Source of the DNA: Streptomyces sp. CA-278952 | GTDB taxonomy: Bacteria > Actinomycetota > Actinomycetes > Streptomycetales > Streptomycetaceae | Length of the DNA: 64,000 nt | Direction: 5' to 3' | Assembly: GCF_028747205.1 (NCBI RefSeq) | Contig: NZ_CP112880.1 | Coordinates: 3,906,001-3,970,000 of the forward strand | Shown here: positions 6,163 through 14,414 of the stretch, in pieces | Position numbering within the stretch: position 1 is the first letter of the stretch | Layout of the letters: every line of letters begins with the position of its first letter | The notes under the pieces: model-generated | The model's database searches: none | What the model saw: the letters and a program-made list of their open reading frames with translations, nothing else | What the model was told of the DNA's origin: nothing | Made by a program: the position numbers and the translations under genes

Positions 6163-9100
6163 CTAGGCCTCTCCAGGTGTCTCGCGTTCGAGCAGCTCCA
6201 CTACCAGATCGTTCATTTCTGCGGCAATCCCCTCTTGCTCAAGATGGTTAGTGACAATCTGACGAGCACGGACAAAGTAGAGGTCTGAAACATCTACTTC
6301 GGATGCCACTTGAGAAGCACGGCGGGCGACCGCCAGGATGCGGGCGTGCAGAGAGTCGCCTGGGGCATACTTGGCCCACGGAACGGCGAATACCGTCTTG
6401 GCGAAGTCACGCTCATCCTTACTGCTCGACATTAGAGGAGTCACGAGATCCTCAACAATGTCACTGTTGAGAATTCCACACAGAAAATGCGCCTCTTCTT
6501 CGGACCCTACCGCTGCCCAGTAAAGGCCATTATCTACTACCGCATCGCGATCACCAAGATACGAAGCGAACAAATGCAGCCCGGACTTATTGTAGACTAC
6601 TCGATGTTCCGCAATCGGATACTGGGCGCTCAAATTGTGCTGAAAATCCAACCTTCCCCGCAGGGATAGGTTTTTGCTCTTAGTTTCCTTATGCTTATCC
6701 CACAGGCGTTGCGCTTCTCGCCACCACTGCGCTAGAGCAGGATACAAATCGATTCTTTCATGACCGCCATCGAGGAGCTCACGGGATTCTTCATCCCAGG
6801 GAATGACAGCATTTCCAGGTTCGATAAGCCTGTACGGCAGCAGGGTATTTCCAGTGTAATACCGATGCAGAAACTTACGCTCGATCGTGCCGCGCAAATT
6901 GGGAACGAATTTCCACGGCTTCTTCTCATTGTTGCTTCGCGCGCTCTCAATTCGGACACGTCCAGCACCCGCCCCCATTAGTCCACCAGAGGTCTCGTTT
7001 ACCGAAATCAGCACTCGCGGATACAGTGTTGCCCCGTTCGAGAACTCGGCGAAATAGGGATGCGCCCGGTAGTCTCCGACTTCAGCCCTAGGGAGCGGAG
7101 TCCTTGCAATCACACTCTTTACCGCATCCCAGGTAGCTCGCCTCACCTCAGCAATACGACCGACCCAAGATTCCATTGTGTGCGGCATATGAGCTTCTTC
7201 GCGGGCCGCAAAGTAATCCACACGCCCAGCAGCCCCAAAGATTACACTTCCCGGGTAAGGGAAGAAATGTGGCCGAACCCGAAACAAGTCCCACGGTTCA
7301 CTAAAACGGGCTCGCAGGTAGTCGCCGGCTTCAAGCGGCCAAGTCCCCTTGCGAAAACCTGCGTATTGCTCTCTTGACAACACAGATCTCGGCATTACGA
7401 ACGCGAACTTTCCTCCATTACGGAGATATAGCTCACAGGCGCGAATAACGAACATCGCTGACAAATCCATTTGAGTGGCGTTATGGCCGCCAGCCCAAAT
7501 ACCGTATCCCACCGTACGAGCCTTAAAGGCCTCTTGCATCGCTGGGGTCATGAACCTATAGCCCAACCATGGGGGGTTTCCCATCAGCAGATCTACCTGC
7601 TGACTCTCCTGACTGAGCCAAGCGGGGCGGACGAGATTTCGTACATAGAAACCCCATATTCCATCCCTTCCGACATCATGCAGGTGACACATATGTCCGA
7701 AAGTCTCGACCAGAGTCGGCCTGTCAGATGCTGGGACCTTGAACCGATCAAGGACGGGGTCGATGTTCGGACGAGGTGCCGCAGTGTCAGGCGTGCGCGA
7801 AGTCGCCCTAATAGCAAGCTCAGCAACAAGCTCGTCGAACCTACCAGCGTCGGCCAACAGCCTCCGAGGAAAACGAAGCTCTTGCTCGTATGAGCTCGAT
7901 CCCACCTTGGTTGGCACAACAACATCGTCGACTGCAAGCAAATCAGAGGACTCATTCCATTGGAGCGAGTCCCCGAGGTAAACAGGGATGGTGATCGAAC
8001 TACGTTCCTGCGAAGAGAGCCTATCCGCTCCAATAGCGAGAAGGTATGTCACGCGCGCTAGGACGACAGCTACCGGATGAATGTCAATTCCGGAAATGTG
8101 CCTGGTTACCTCCACGGCAGCGACACCGGGGGACGCTCCACCCTCCTCCGCACTGGCAAGGTATTTTCGCACAGCATGAAAGAGGAAGGTACCAGATCCG
8201 CATGAAGGGTCATGGATGCGCATAGAAAGCGGCTCATCCAGAGAGGTGTCGACTACAGCAGCCGCAAGCCAGTCAGGAGTGTAGAATTCACCAAGCTGTT
8301 TCCGCTGCTCCTCGTTAATTACCGACTCATACAAAACCTTCAAGATATCATGCTCGACATCCGACCACGCGAAGCGGTGAATGCGACGAGCAAGGCGGCG
8401 AACAAATCCGTTTCCTCTCGGGCTATCAAGCACCCAGTCGAAGAAGCCAGCTTCGACGACGTTGTACACCTGAGAATCGGAAAATTCTGATCCTCTGAGC
8501 AGAGACTCGACGGTACGACTTGTTTCAGTTACGTCAATTCCCAGCAGTTCGTGAGCGATGAGACCGGAAGAGATGACCAGATAAGTGTGCTGAACGAACA
8601 ACTCATCCGTGTCTGGGAACTGGGTTCCGAGTGCCGTGGCGACTAGCCTTGCCCAGAGTTGTCGCTTCACTTGCACTTCTGAATTACTTTGCGAACTTTC
8701 CCAAATATCCCACAGGGCAGCTTCGTCCAAGTCATATGACGGGGAATTCACTCCGAGGCGGCATTCAATTTCATGAGGCGAGGGACGAACAGAGGCCTGA
8801 GTCGAGAGAACGGACTCTAGCCAAGAGCACAGGTTGCTTGTTGCTCCATCCGGTCGACGCGCGTCAACGATGAAGGTGCTTCCTACTTGCCGAAGGTTCC
8901 CATCGCTGAGGTGCAAAGCGCGCCACTCGACCCCATCGGTGATGATTCCGACGTAAGGCTGTCCAGTCGCTGCCGACCTGTCGGTCACATACCCGGCCAA
9001 CTGAGTAATGGCATCCTCTCGAACGCTATCCGGCCGTAGGTCCTTTTTCACCTCGATGACGGTCGTACCGATCTCGATGTCGATACGCCTGCGCATGCTG

Positions 9101-9267
9101 GCAGCCGACTCCAGGCGAACGCTCACGTCTTCGACATCTGCAGTGTTTAGGTTGAGTCCGCCGTAGAGCAAGAGGGATCGGATGTCGGACGTCAAGTCCG
9201 CTTCGCTACGACCACTGTCCCGCGAGGCGATCCTGCTAACAAGCTGGGGCAAATCGACCGAAACCAT
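6163..9267 (-). CDS. Single-chain restriction-modification enzyme (nuclease plus N6-adenine methylase)
   Basis: A 1034-aa protein. The N-terminal region carries RIDIEIGTTVIEVKKD (61-76), a PD-(D/E)XK pattern with D63 and E72-K74, like the nuclease domains of type I/IIG enzymes. The methylase core has GEFYTP (326-331), the SAM motif DPSCGSGTF (353-361) and the catalytic motif NPPW (564-567). The C-terminal 450 residues would hold target recognition. The ATG at 9267 has a perfect GGAGG site. One chain carrying both activities resembles type IIG/IIL or solitary phage-defence methylase-nucleases. Codon use (for example ACT AAC CAT CTT near the end) is much AT-richer than neighbours, indicating recent transfer. 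No separate S or R subunit is nearby. Confidence 0.85.
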   Translation of the reverse strand: MVSVDLPQLVSRIASRDSGRSEADLTSDIRSLLLYGGLNLNTADVEDVSVRLESAASMRRRIDIEIGTTVIEVKKDLRPDSVREDAITQLAGYVTDRSAATGQPYVGIITDGVEWRALHLSDGNLRQVGSTFIVDARRPDGATSNLCSWLESVLSTQASVRPSPHEIECRLGVNSPSYDLDEAALWDIWESSQSNSEVQVKRQLWARLVATALGTQFPDTDELFVQHTYLVISSGLIAHELLGIDVTETSRTVESLLRGSEFSDSQVYNVVEAGFFDWVLDSPRGNGFVRRLARRIHRFAWSDVEHDILKVLYESVINEEQRKQLGEFYTPDWLAAAVVDTSLDEPLSMRIHDPSCGSGTFLFHAVRKYLASAEEGGASPGVAAVEVTRHISGIDIHPVAVVLARVTYLLAIGADRLSSQERSSITIPVYLGDSLQWNESSDLLAVDDVVVPTKVGSSSYEQELRFPRRLLADAGRFDELVAELAIRATSRTPDTAAPRPNIDPVLDRFKVPASDRPTLVETFGHMCHLHDVGRDGIWGFYVRNLVRPAWLSQESQQVDLLMGNPPWLGYRFMTPAMQEAFKARTVGYGIWAGGHNATQMDLSAMFVIRACELYLRNGGKFAFVMPRSVLSREQYAGFRKGTWPLEAGDYLRARFSEPWDLFRVRPHFFPYPGSVIFGAAGRVDYFAAREEAHMPHTMESWVGRIAEVRRATWDAVKSVIARTPLPRAEVGDYRAHPYFAEFSNGATLYPRVLISVNETSGGLMGAGAGRVRIESARSNNEKKPWKFVPNLRGTIERKFLHRYYTGNTLLPYRLIEPGNAVIPWDEESRELLDGGHERIDLYPALAQWWREAQRLWDKHKETKSKNLSLRGRLDFQHNLSAQYPIAEHRVVYNKSGLHLFASYLGDRDAVVDNGLYWAAVGSEEEAHFLCGILNSDIVEDLVTPLMSSSKDERDFAKTVFAVPWAKYAPGDSLHARILAVARRASQVASEVDVSDLYFVRARQIVTNHLEQEGIAAEMNDLVVELLERETPGEA

Positions 9268-9480
9268 TAATCCTCCAACGTCCCTACCAAGGCGGTCCAC
9301 CCTGCGCCTAGGCTCCCATCACACCATGCAACCATGCACTTCGGAGCGGTTACTGGAAGTCCCACCAGAGCACCGATGTGCGCTGCTCATCGGTCATTAC
9401 CGGGCAGAGACCAAGTACCACGAGCACGCCCTAGCCTCGCGCTTTCATGAGCATGCTGTCCGAGGCTTGATCAAATAAGC

Positions 9481-9552
9481 GGAGAGTGCTTCTGACCTGC
9501 AACGATGGGACTTGTCTAAGGTCCAGTCAGCCGCAGGAAAGAAGCACTCTCC
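9481..9552 (+). repeat. Inverted repeat before the transposase start
   Basis: GGAGAGTGCTTCT (9481-9493) and AGAAGCACTCTCC (9540-9552) are perfect 13-bp complements. The right arm ends two bases before the GTG start. A transcript entering from outside the element would fold this stem and bury the start region, whereas one starting in the 46-bp loop would not. Confidence 0.7.
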
Positions 9553-9554
9553 AG

Positions 9555-10931
9555 GTGAAGAAGGGTATCGGGTCCTACCCGCGTGTCCGCATCGAGGGCG
9601 GAGGCCGGGCGGTGGTCTCGCAGGCCGGGGGCGTGCTGCTCGTTGAGACCGTTCGCAAGGCCGGTTTGGATACCGCGATATCGGCGGCGCTGGCGCCGTG
9701 GCGGAAGCCGCGGGCCGTCCACGATCCGGGCAAGGTCCTGTTGGATGTGGCCTTGGCGGTCGCGGTGGGCGGGGGCTGCCTGGCGGATGTCGGGATGCTG
9801 CGGGCAGAGCCGGCGGTGTTCGGGCCGGTCGCCTCCGACCCGACGGTCTCCCGTCTCATCGATACCCTCGCCGCCTCCGGGGAGAAGGCCCTGGGGGCGA
9901 TCCGTGCCGCGCGGGCCGAAGCCCGCTCCCGTGTCTGGAAGTTGGCGGGCGCCGGGGCGCCCGATGGCGGCGGGTCGGTGACCGTGGGCCTCGACGGGGT
10001 GCTGGTTCTCGCGCACTCCGAGAAGGAGGACGCCGCGCCGACCTGGAAGCGGACCTACGGGCACCACCCGTTGATGGGATTCGTCGACCACGGGCCGGGC
10101 GGCACGGGTGAGCCGGTCGCGGCCCTGCTCAGGCCGGGCAACGCGGGCTCGAACACGGCGGCCGACCACATCACCGCCGCCCGGCTGGCCCTGGCGCAAC
10201 TGCCGAAGGAGTACCGGCGTGGGCGGCGGACCCTGATTCGCACCGACTCCGCGGGTGGCACCCACGCCTTCGTCGCCTGGCTCGCCCAGCGGGGCCGGTG
10301 GCTGTCCTACTCGGTCGGCATGACGGTCACCGAGCAGGTCCACCAGCATGTGCTGAAGGTTCCGGCATCGGCCTGGACGCCGGCCGTCGAGACCGGCGGC
10401 CAAGTCCGTGACGGGGCCTGGGTCGCCGAGCTCACCGGTGACGTCCTTCACGGCTGGCCGAAGGGGATGCGGCTGATCGTCAGGAAGGGACGACCTCACC
10501 CCGGAGCCCAGTTGAGGATTGCGGACGCGGACGGCATGCGGCTGACGTGCTTCGCCACCAACACCACCAGCCTCCCGATCGCCGAACTCGAGCTCCGTCA
10601 CCGCCTGCGGGCCCGCGCCGAGGACCGCATCCGGGCCGCCCGGGCCACCGGCCTGCGCAACCTGCCTCTGCACCGCACCGCGCAGAACCGGATCTGGCTG
10701 GAGATCGTGCAGATCGCCCTCGACCTGCTGGTCTGGATGCCGATGCTCGCGCTGACCGGCAAGGCTCGGCTCTGGGAACCCCGCCGACTGCGGCTACGTC
10801 TGTTCACCGCGGCCGGACAGCTCGTCACCACCAGCCGCCGGCGAATCCTCCGCCTCGCCCGGCACTGGCCCTGGACCCACGTGATCACCGACGCCCTCGA
10901 ACGGCTCGCACTCCTGCCGAACCCCGGCTGA
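9555..10931 (+). CDS. IS1380-family transposase
   Basis: A 458-aa DDE transposase read from the GTG at 9555. Likely catalytic acids are D147 (VTVGLDGVLV), D231 (LIRTDSAGG) and E356 in LRARAEDRIR, an arrangement typical of IS1380 transposases. The C-terminal region is basic. The longer reading frame upstream runs through the inverted repeat and is unlikely to be used. Length is normal for the family and no frameshift is visible, so the element may be active. Confidence 0.88.
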   Translation: MKKGIGSYPRVRIEGGGRAVVSQAGGVLLVETVRKAGLDTAISAALAPWRKPRAVHDPGKVLLDVALAVAVGGGCLADVGMLRAEPAVFGPVASDPTVSRLIDTLAASGEKALGAIRAARAEARSRVWKLAGAGAPDGGGSVTVGLDGVLVLAHSEKEDAAPTWKRTYGHHPLMGFVDHGPGGTGEPVAALLRPGNAGSNTAADHITAARLALAQLPKEYRRGRRTLIRTDSAGGTHAFVAWLAQRGRWLSYSVGMTVTEQVHQHVLKVPASAWTPAVETGGQVRDGAWVAELTGDVLHGWPKGMRLIVRKGRPHPGAQLRIADADGMRLTCFATNTTSLPIAELELRHRLRARAEDRIRAARATGLRNLPLHRTAQNRIWLEIVQIALDLLVWMPMLALTGKARLWEPRRLRLRLFTAAGQLVTTSRRRILRLARHWPWTHVITDALERLALLPNPG

Positions 10932-11274
10932 CCAGCAACTTTCCCGTCCCTACGACAGCAGCCCGACACCGGAGCAGTGGAACCCGGCGCCACCCCGAGG
11001 CGACACTCGGGCCCTCAACCTGTCCACTCTCCGCCCACGGCACGAAAACGGCCCACCGACTCCGTCGGCGGACCGTCACGAAACTTCGAGGCTAGATTGC
11101 CGTTCCTGCTGCTCAGGGGACTTGGGACCGCAAGCTGACCAATGATTCCCAAGCTCATCGCATGCGTGGTGACTTACTGACCGGCTGACAAGGCTTCCTC
11201 TGATCGACGGCGCCAGTACAAGAGCTACGCCTACTGCACCAGTTCGCGCCGCAAATCCGTGCGGGCACAGCACT

Positions 11275-11319
11275 GCGGGGAGGGGCGCCCCGGTTCTGTG
11301 CTCGGGTTCCCCTCCCCGC
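11275..11319 (-). terminator. Hairpin terminator of the small-gene operon
   Basis: GCGGGGAGGGG (11275-11285) and CCCCTCCCCGC (11309-11319) form a perfect 11-bp stem just downstream of the last gene of the minus-strand operon. The remaining 11096-11274 stretch shows no convincing gene. Confidence 0.6.
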
Positions 11320-11349
11320 GCGGAAGAAGGCCGTCTCGCCTGCGTCTAA

Positions 11350-11652
11350 TCAGATTCGGTGAGCCTTGCCCGCCGCCGGGAGATGACCCCGGCTGACTGC
11401 AACACGGAGCACGTCCCTCAGGGCGCCGGCTAGGGCGTGGCCCAGTCGGCGAAGTTCAAACGGCTCAGCGTCCTCGTCGGCAAGGCTTTCCGATGCCATC
11501 TCCAGCAGTTGTGCCGCCGTGCCTAGTTGGACCGCTTCGACGTTGTCCGCCAAGCGCGACATGTAGCCACCGGGGTCGTCCGTGCTCAGGTAGCAGGGTT
11601 TGCCCCCCGGGCCCGACCACGGGAGGAGCCGAAGTTCGTTCGGTGTCGTCAT
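11350..11652 (-). CDS. Small conserved protein downstream of GntR (100 aa)
   Basis: A 100-aa soluble helical protein (MTTPNELRLLPWSGPGGKPC...) whose ATG overlaps the stop of the GntR gene (ATGA), so the two are translationally coupled. The region RLADNVEAVQLGTAAQLLEM with the following helices could be a coiled or bundled domain. Such proteins accompany GntR genes in other Streptomyces islands, but no function is known. It is the last gene before the 11275 hairpin. Confidence 0.65.
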   Translation of the reverse strand: MTTPNELRLLPWSGPGGKPCYLSTDDPGGYMSRLADNVEAVQLGTAAQLLEMASESLADEDAEPFELRRLGHALAGALRDVLRVAVSRGHLPAAGKAHRI

Positions 11653-12392
11653 CCTTGGGTTGGCCTCTCGTTGAGCACGTGGTGGGCGGTGAAGACGGCG
11701 TCGACTCGGTCTCCCGGGAAGGCCAGCAGCGCGGCTTCAACGACGCGACCGGTGGCGTCGGTGGCGATGCGCGTGATCGAGAGAACGGCCATGCTGCTTC
11801 CGAGCCGGAGTGCCGACGCTTCGTCTGGGGTGGGAGATCGGGCGCAGACCGTCTCTCGGATGGTGGCCGGCGATGGGCCGAGGACGGCGAATCTCGTGGC
11901 TGCCGCCCGGCACACGGGGTCGTCGTCGAGGACTCCGGCCGGGGCCAGGTCGCGCGGGATGTAGATGCGGGCCAGCCCGTGCGGTGACCCGTGTTCGAGG
12001 CTGAGGCAGGTGTACTCCGCGAGGGGGCTGCCCGTTGGCACCTTCAGCAACGCCGTCAGCTGCAGGGAGGCCGGAACCGTGGCGCTGCGAACCGTGATGC
12101 GCAACGTTGGCTCAGCCGCGGTCCAGGGGTCCAGCGTGCCCCAGCCGCCGACGTACATGATCTTGCGGCGCGGGTGACGGACGTAGTTGCCCTTGCCGTG
12201 GATCTTCTCGACGAGTCCTTCGCCCTGGAGCACGGCGAGAGCACGTCGCAAGGTCACCGTGCTGACCCTGTACCGGGCGGCCAGGCCGGCTTCGGACGGG
12301 AGGCGTTCGCCAGGCTTGATGCTGCCCGTCGTGATCTGGTGGCGTAGGTCGTTGGCGATGTCGTGATGGCGTCGGTGCACGGAGTTGGTCAC
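11649..12392 (-). CDS. GntR-family regulator (HutC/UTRA type)
   Basis: A 247-aa regulator from a GTG start that overlaps the upstream stop (GTGA). The winged helix is at about residues 5-75 (IANDLRHQITTGSIKPGERL, then PSEAGLAARYRVSTVTLRRA) and a UTRA effector domain follows (about 90-240). It is embedded in an operon of very small genes, which suggests an autoregulated module. It differs from the KorSA-like protein and from the divergent GntR at 13497. The effector is unknown. Confidence 0.82.
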   Translation of the reverse strand: MTNSVHRRHHDIANDLRHQITTGSIKPGERLPSEAGLAARYRVSTVTLRRALAVLQGEGLVEKIHGKGNYVRHPRRKIMYVGGWGTLDPWTAAEPTLRITVRSATVPASLQLTALLKVPTGSPLAEYTCLSLEHGSPHGLARIYIPRDLAPAGVLDDDPVCRAAATRFAVLGPSPATIRETVCARSPTPDEASALRLGSSMAVLSITRIATDATGRVVEAALLAFPGDRVDAVFTAHHVLNERPTQG

Positions 12393-12613
12393 CGCCTTCT
12401 CAGCAGTCGCAGGGCGATGAGCCGGGTACGGGCGTGTATGGCCAGCAGTTCGCCCGACTCGAAGACCAGTTGCTTGGCCCCTTGAGGGAGCTGGAAGAGG
12501 TCGCTCACTCGGCAGGCCTGACCGCCAAGTTCGATGATGTCGCCGCGCTGCACGGTGGCCGCAGTGACCTCGACGGAGGAGACCAGTGCGCCGCCGGGGG
12601 CTGGGACCCTCAT
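12389..12613 (-). CDS. Small beta-rich protein (74 aa)
   Basis: Read from the ATG at 12613 the product is 74 residues (MRVPAPGGALVSSVEVTAAT...), with short beta-prone stretches such as GDIIELGGQACRVSDLF and KQLVFESGELLAIH that suggest a small beta-barrel. The start overlaps the preceding stop by four bases and the stop overlaps the GntR GTG. No family is recognised with confidence. Confidence 0.6.
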   Translation of the reverse strand: MRVPAPGGALVSSVEVTAATVQRGDIIELGGQACRVSDLFQLPQGAKQLVFESGELLAIHARTRLIALRLLRRR

Positions 12614-12780
12614 GCAACCACCTGCACGGGCACGAACGGGTCCGGGGTCGAGTGGCAAGGGCAGATGCACTCCTCGTAGATCACCGGTACGTTGTCCGTC
12701 GTCGCAGGCGCGGAAGGCTCGATGCATGAGTGATGCGTCCCGATCCAGCAGGCGATCGAGCGGTAGGGGACGGAAGTCAT
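12610..12780 (-). CDS. Small Cys/His-rich protein (56 aa)
   Basis: A 56-aa peptide starting MTSVPYRSIACWIGTHHSCI, with a second cluster ECICPCH, so five cysteines and three histidines in all. The pattern suggests a metal-binding mini-domain. The ATG at 12780 is chosen because upstream in-frame codons overlap the previous intergenic region without conserved character. Translationally coupled to the 74-aa gene. Function unknown. Confidence 0.6.
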   Translation of the reverse strand: MTSVPYRSIACWIGTHHSCIEPSAPATTDNVPVIYEECICPCHSTPDPFVPVQVVA

Positions 12781-12812
12781 GCCCGTTGGGTGCGGTTGTC
12801 GGCGAGAAGGCA

Positions 12813-13127
12813 TCAGTGGGCCCCCGCGAGAACCGACCATGCGTCGATTGGCAGATGCGGGGCGACGAGCACTGTGCGCGTCCGTGCACGCTGCTCTTCC
12901 CACGCCAGCAGGTACGGGCGGACAAGCGCGACGTCCTCTCCCCTCAGCGGGTATCGGTGGACCGTGCCGGCCGGAGCCCGCCCCAGGGCGACGGTCGAAG
13001 GGTCAGCGGGCGCGGGGCAGGTGAGAGGGACCAGCGGCCGGGAGGGAGTTAAGGGGCGGCGGTGCCGACCGTTGGGGAAGCACCGCGCTCTGGTGCGCGA
13101 GATGGCTCGGCGGATACGGTTGAGCAT
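12813..13127 (-). CDS. Small conserved protein (104 aa)
   Basis: A basic 104-aa protein. The first 40 residues are Arg-rich and likely disordered; the conserved part is the C-terminal HRYPLRGEDVALVRPYLLAW followed by a VLVAPHLPIDAW segment. Homologous short proteins occur next to GntR genes in other Streptomyces islands. Twelve bases separate it from the upstream gene. No function can be assigned. Confidence 0.55.
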   Translation of the reverse strand: MLNRIRRAISRTRARCFPNGRHRRPLTPSRPLVPLTCPAPADPSTVALGRAPAGTVHRYPLRGEDVALVRPYLLAWEEQRARTRTVLVAPHLPIDAWSVLAGAH

Positions 13128-13139
13128 GCTGTTCAGCTC

Positions 13140-13418
13140 CTATCGCTGATAGCCCGGTCCCCCGACGTCGCCTGTCGTGGGGACCGTTTTACGTACGACC
13201 GCCCATAAGGTGCGGCCGTTCAAGCTGGTGGCCACGAGCCCGAATCGATCGGCATCGGCCACCGCGTCCAGGACCTCCCGCCATGAGTCGGCGGAGAGCG
13301 TGTCCGGTACTTCTGCCTCGACCGTCGTGAACTGGGTGTGCTCTTCCACGCGCGGGCGGAGGCCAGCGGCAGACAAGCGGGCGGCGATAGCCGCCGCGGT
13401 CACTTCCGAAGCGGACAC
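13140..13418 (-). CDS. First gene of the small-gene operon (92 aa)
   Basis: Starts at a GTG with a well-spaced GGAGGG site; a longer frame exists but lacks this signal. The 92-aa product has an alternating helix-strand pattern (ASEVTAAAIAARLSAAGLRP, then TTVEAEVPDT, FGLVATSL, TLWAVVRKTV) like a small alpha/beta domain. It is transcribed away from the 13497 GntR gene, and only 78 bp with two palindromic operators separate them, so the operon is probably controlled by that regulator. No function recognised. Confidence 0.6.
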   Translation of the reverse strand: MSASEVTAAAIAARLSAAGLRPRVEEHTQFTTVEAEVPDTLSADSWREVLDAVADADRFGLVATSLNGRTLWAVVRKTVPTTGDVGGPGYQR

Positions 13419-13456
13419 AGCGCACCCTCCGTTGCCAGCGATCACTTTCAGTGAAG

Positions 13457-13487
13457 CTAGTTAACTAGATTAGAGCTAGTGGACTAG
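13457..13487. promoter_or_regulatory. Paired CTAG palindromic operators between divergent genes
   Basis: CTAGTTAACTAG (13457-13468, perfect) and CTAGTGGACTAG (13476-13487, one central mismatch) are spaced 19 bp centre to centre and share flanking AG and AT. They fill the space just upstream of the GntR start at 13497, which lacks a ribosome site. CTAG is rare in Streptomyces DNA, so two pairs here are unlikely to be chance. They are probably GntR autoregulatory sites. Confidence 0.7.
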
Positions 13488-13496
13488 ATTTTCCAT

Positions 13497-14252
13497 ATGT
13501 CTGAGCAACCGCCGTACCTCCGCATCGCCGACGAACTCCGGCAGCGCATCGCGGAGCACGTCTGGGAACCGGGCGACCGCCTCCCATCCCGCGCCCAGAT
13601 CGGCCAGGAGTGCGGCGTGGGTGAGAACGTGGTGCGCAGGGCGCAGGAGTTGCTGATCTCCCAAGGCGTGCTGGAAGGCCGGGCCGGATCGGGGACCTAC
13701 GTCGCCGAGCCCCGGGAGCGCGTGAGAGTCGTCCGGTCGTCGGCACGTGAGCAGCCCAGTGGATCCCCCTTCCGCCAGGACATGAAGGCCCTTCGCCGAC
13801 AGAGCGACTGGGAGAGCCGGACCGACGCGAAGGTGCCGGCCCCGGCGGAGATCGCGACGCGGCTCGGGATCATCGAGGGCGAGCCGTGCGTGCGGACGAC
13901 GTACGAGTTCCTTGCGGACGGGAAGCCGGTCCAGTTGTCGACGAGTTGGGAGCCGTACGCCGTCACTGGCGGAACCCTCGTCGTTCTTCCCGAGGGAGGG
14001 CCCCACGCGGGGGCCGGGGTCGTGAACCGCATGGCCGAGATCGGAGTCACCATCAGCCACGCGGTGGAGCAGCCCGAACCGAGGCACGCGACCGCCGAGG
14101 AAGCATCGCTACTCGGCATCCAGAAAGCCGCGCTCGTAACGCACATCCGGCGGACGTACTACAGCGACGACGGCCGACCCGTGGAGACAGCGGACATCGT
14201 GGTGCCCGCAGCGCACTGTGAGATCGTCTACGAGATCCCGATCAACCGCTGA
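13497..14252 (+). CDS. GntR-family regulator (HutC/UTRA type), divergent
   Basis: A 251-aa regulator. The winged helix is within residues 5-70 (YLRIADELRQRIAEHVWEPG, then SRAQIGQECGVGENVVRRAQ); the UTRA domain covers about 85-245. No Shine-Dalgarno precedes the ATG; the operator pair ends 10 bp before it, which suggests a leaderless transcript and tight autoregulation. It is the last gene before the tRNA-Ser boundary and probably controls the divergent small-gene operon. Confidence 0.82.
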   Translation: MSEQPPYLRIADELRQRIAEHVWEPGDRLPSRAQIGQECGVGENVVRRAQELLISQGVLEGRAGSGTYVAEPRERVRVVRSSAREQPSGSPFRQDMKALRRQSDWESRTDAKVPAPAEIATRLGIIEGEPCVRTTYEFLADGKPVQLSTSWEPYAVTGGTLVVLPEGGPHAGAGVVNRMAEIGVTISHAVEQPEPRHATAEEASLLGIQKAALVTHIRRTYYSDDGRPVETADIVVPAAHCEIVYEIPINR

Positions 14253-14287
14253 CGAGCTGCCCAGGCAGCTCCAAAGCCGTGGCCCAG

Positions 14288-14352
14288 CCGTGCCCCCTGC
14301 GTGCCCCTTCCGTGCCCGACAGAGCGGGAAACCAGGGGGAACAGCGGTGCCC
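14288..14352. other. Candidate attachment-site arm repeats
   Basis: The heptamer (C/G)GTGCCC occurs at 14289-14295, 14300-14306, 14311-14317 and 14346-14352; the first three are exactly 11 bp apart, one helical turn. This lies between the last island gene and the 3' end of the tRNA gene, where a tyrosine integrase would bind arm sites. The duplicated core should be the 3' part of the tRNA gene, but its other copy is outside the window. Confidence 0.5.
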
Positions 14353-14371
14353 GGCAGGGAACGGGCATGGC

Positions 14372-14405
14372 AAAGGCCCCCGACCATACGTACTGGTCAG
14401 GGGCC
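14372..14405 (-). terminator. Terminator of the tRNA-Ser gene
   Basis: On the minus strand a stem of GGCCCC-GACCA pairing with TGGTC-GGGGCC closes on a short loop and is followed by TTTG. It lies just downstream of the tRNA 3' end. Confidence 0.7.
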
Positions 14406-14414
14406 TCTCGCCTG

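Larger units (their letters stand above)
9435..11091 (+). mobile_element. IS1380-family insertion sequence
   Basis: The element is bounded by imperfect inverted ends starting CCTCG (left CCTCGCGCTTTCATGA, right complement CCTCGAAGTTTCGTGA, 12 of 16 matching). Both ends are flanked by CTAG (9431-9434 and 11092-11095), a plausible 4-bp target duplication, although CTAG is itself palindromic and could be counted as part of the inverted repeat. One intact transposase fills most of the 1657 bp. It separates the restriction-modification gene from the small-gene operon. Confidence 0.75.

Noticed and set aside
9479..11034. GCGGAGAGTG and CACTCTCCGC as IS ends
   Set aside because: A 10-bp match only, lacking any flanking duplication; the CCTCG ends with CTAG flanks fit the family better, and the left copy belongs to the hairpin before the transposase.
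11076..11273. A 65-codon minus-strand frame at the IS right end
   Set aside because: Crosses the IS boundary, no ribosome site and no protein character.
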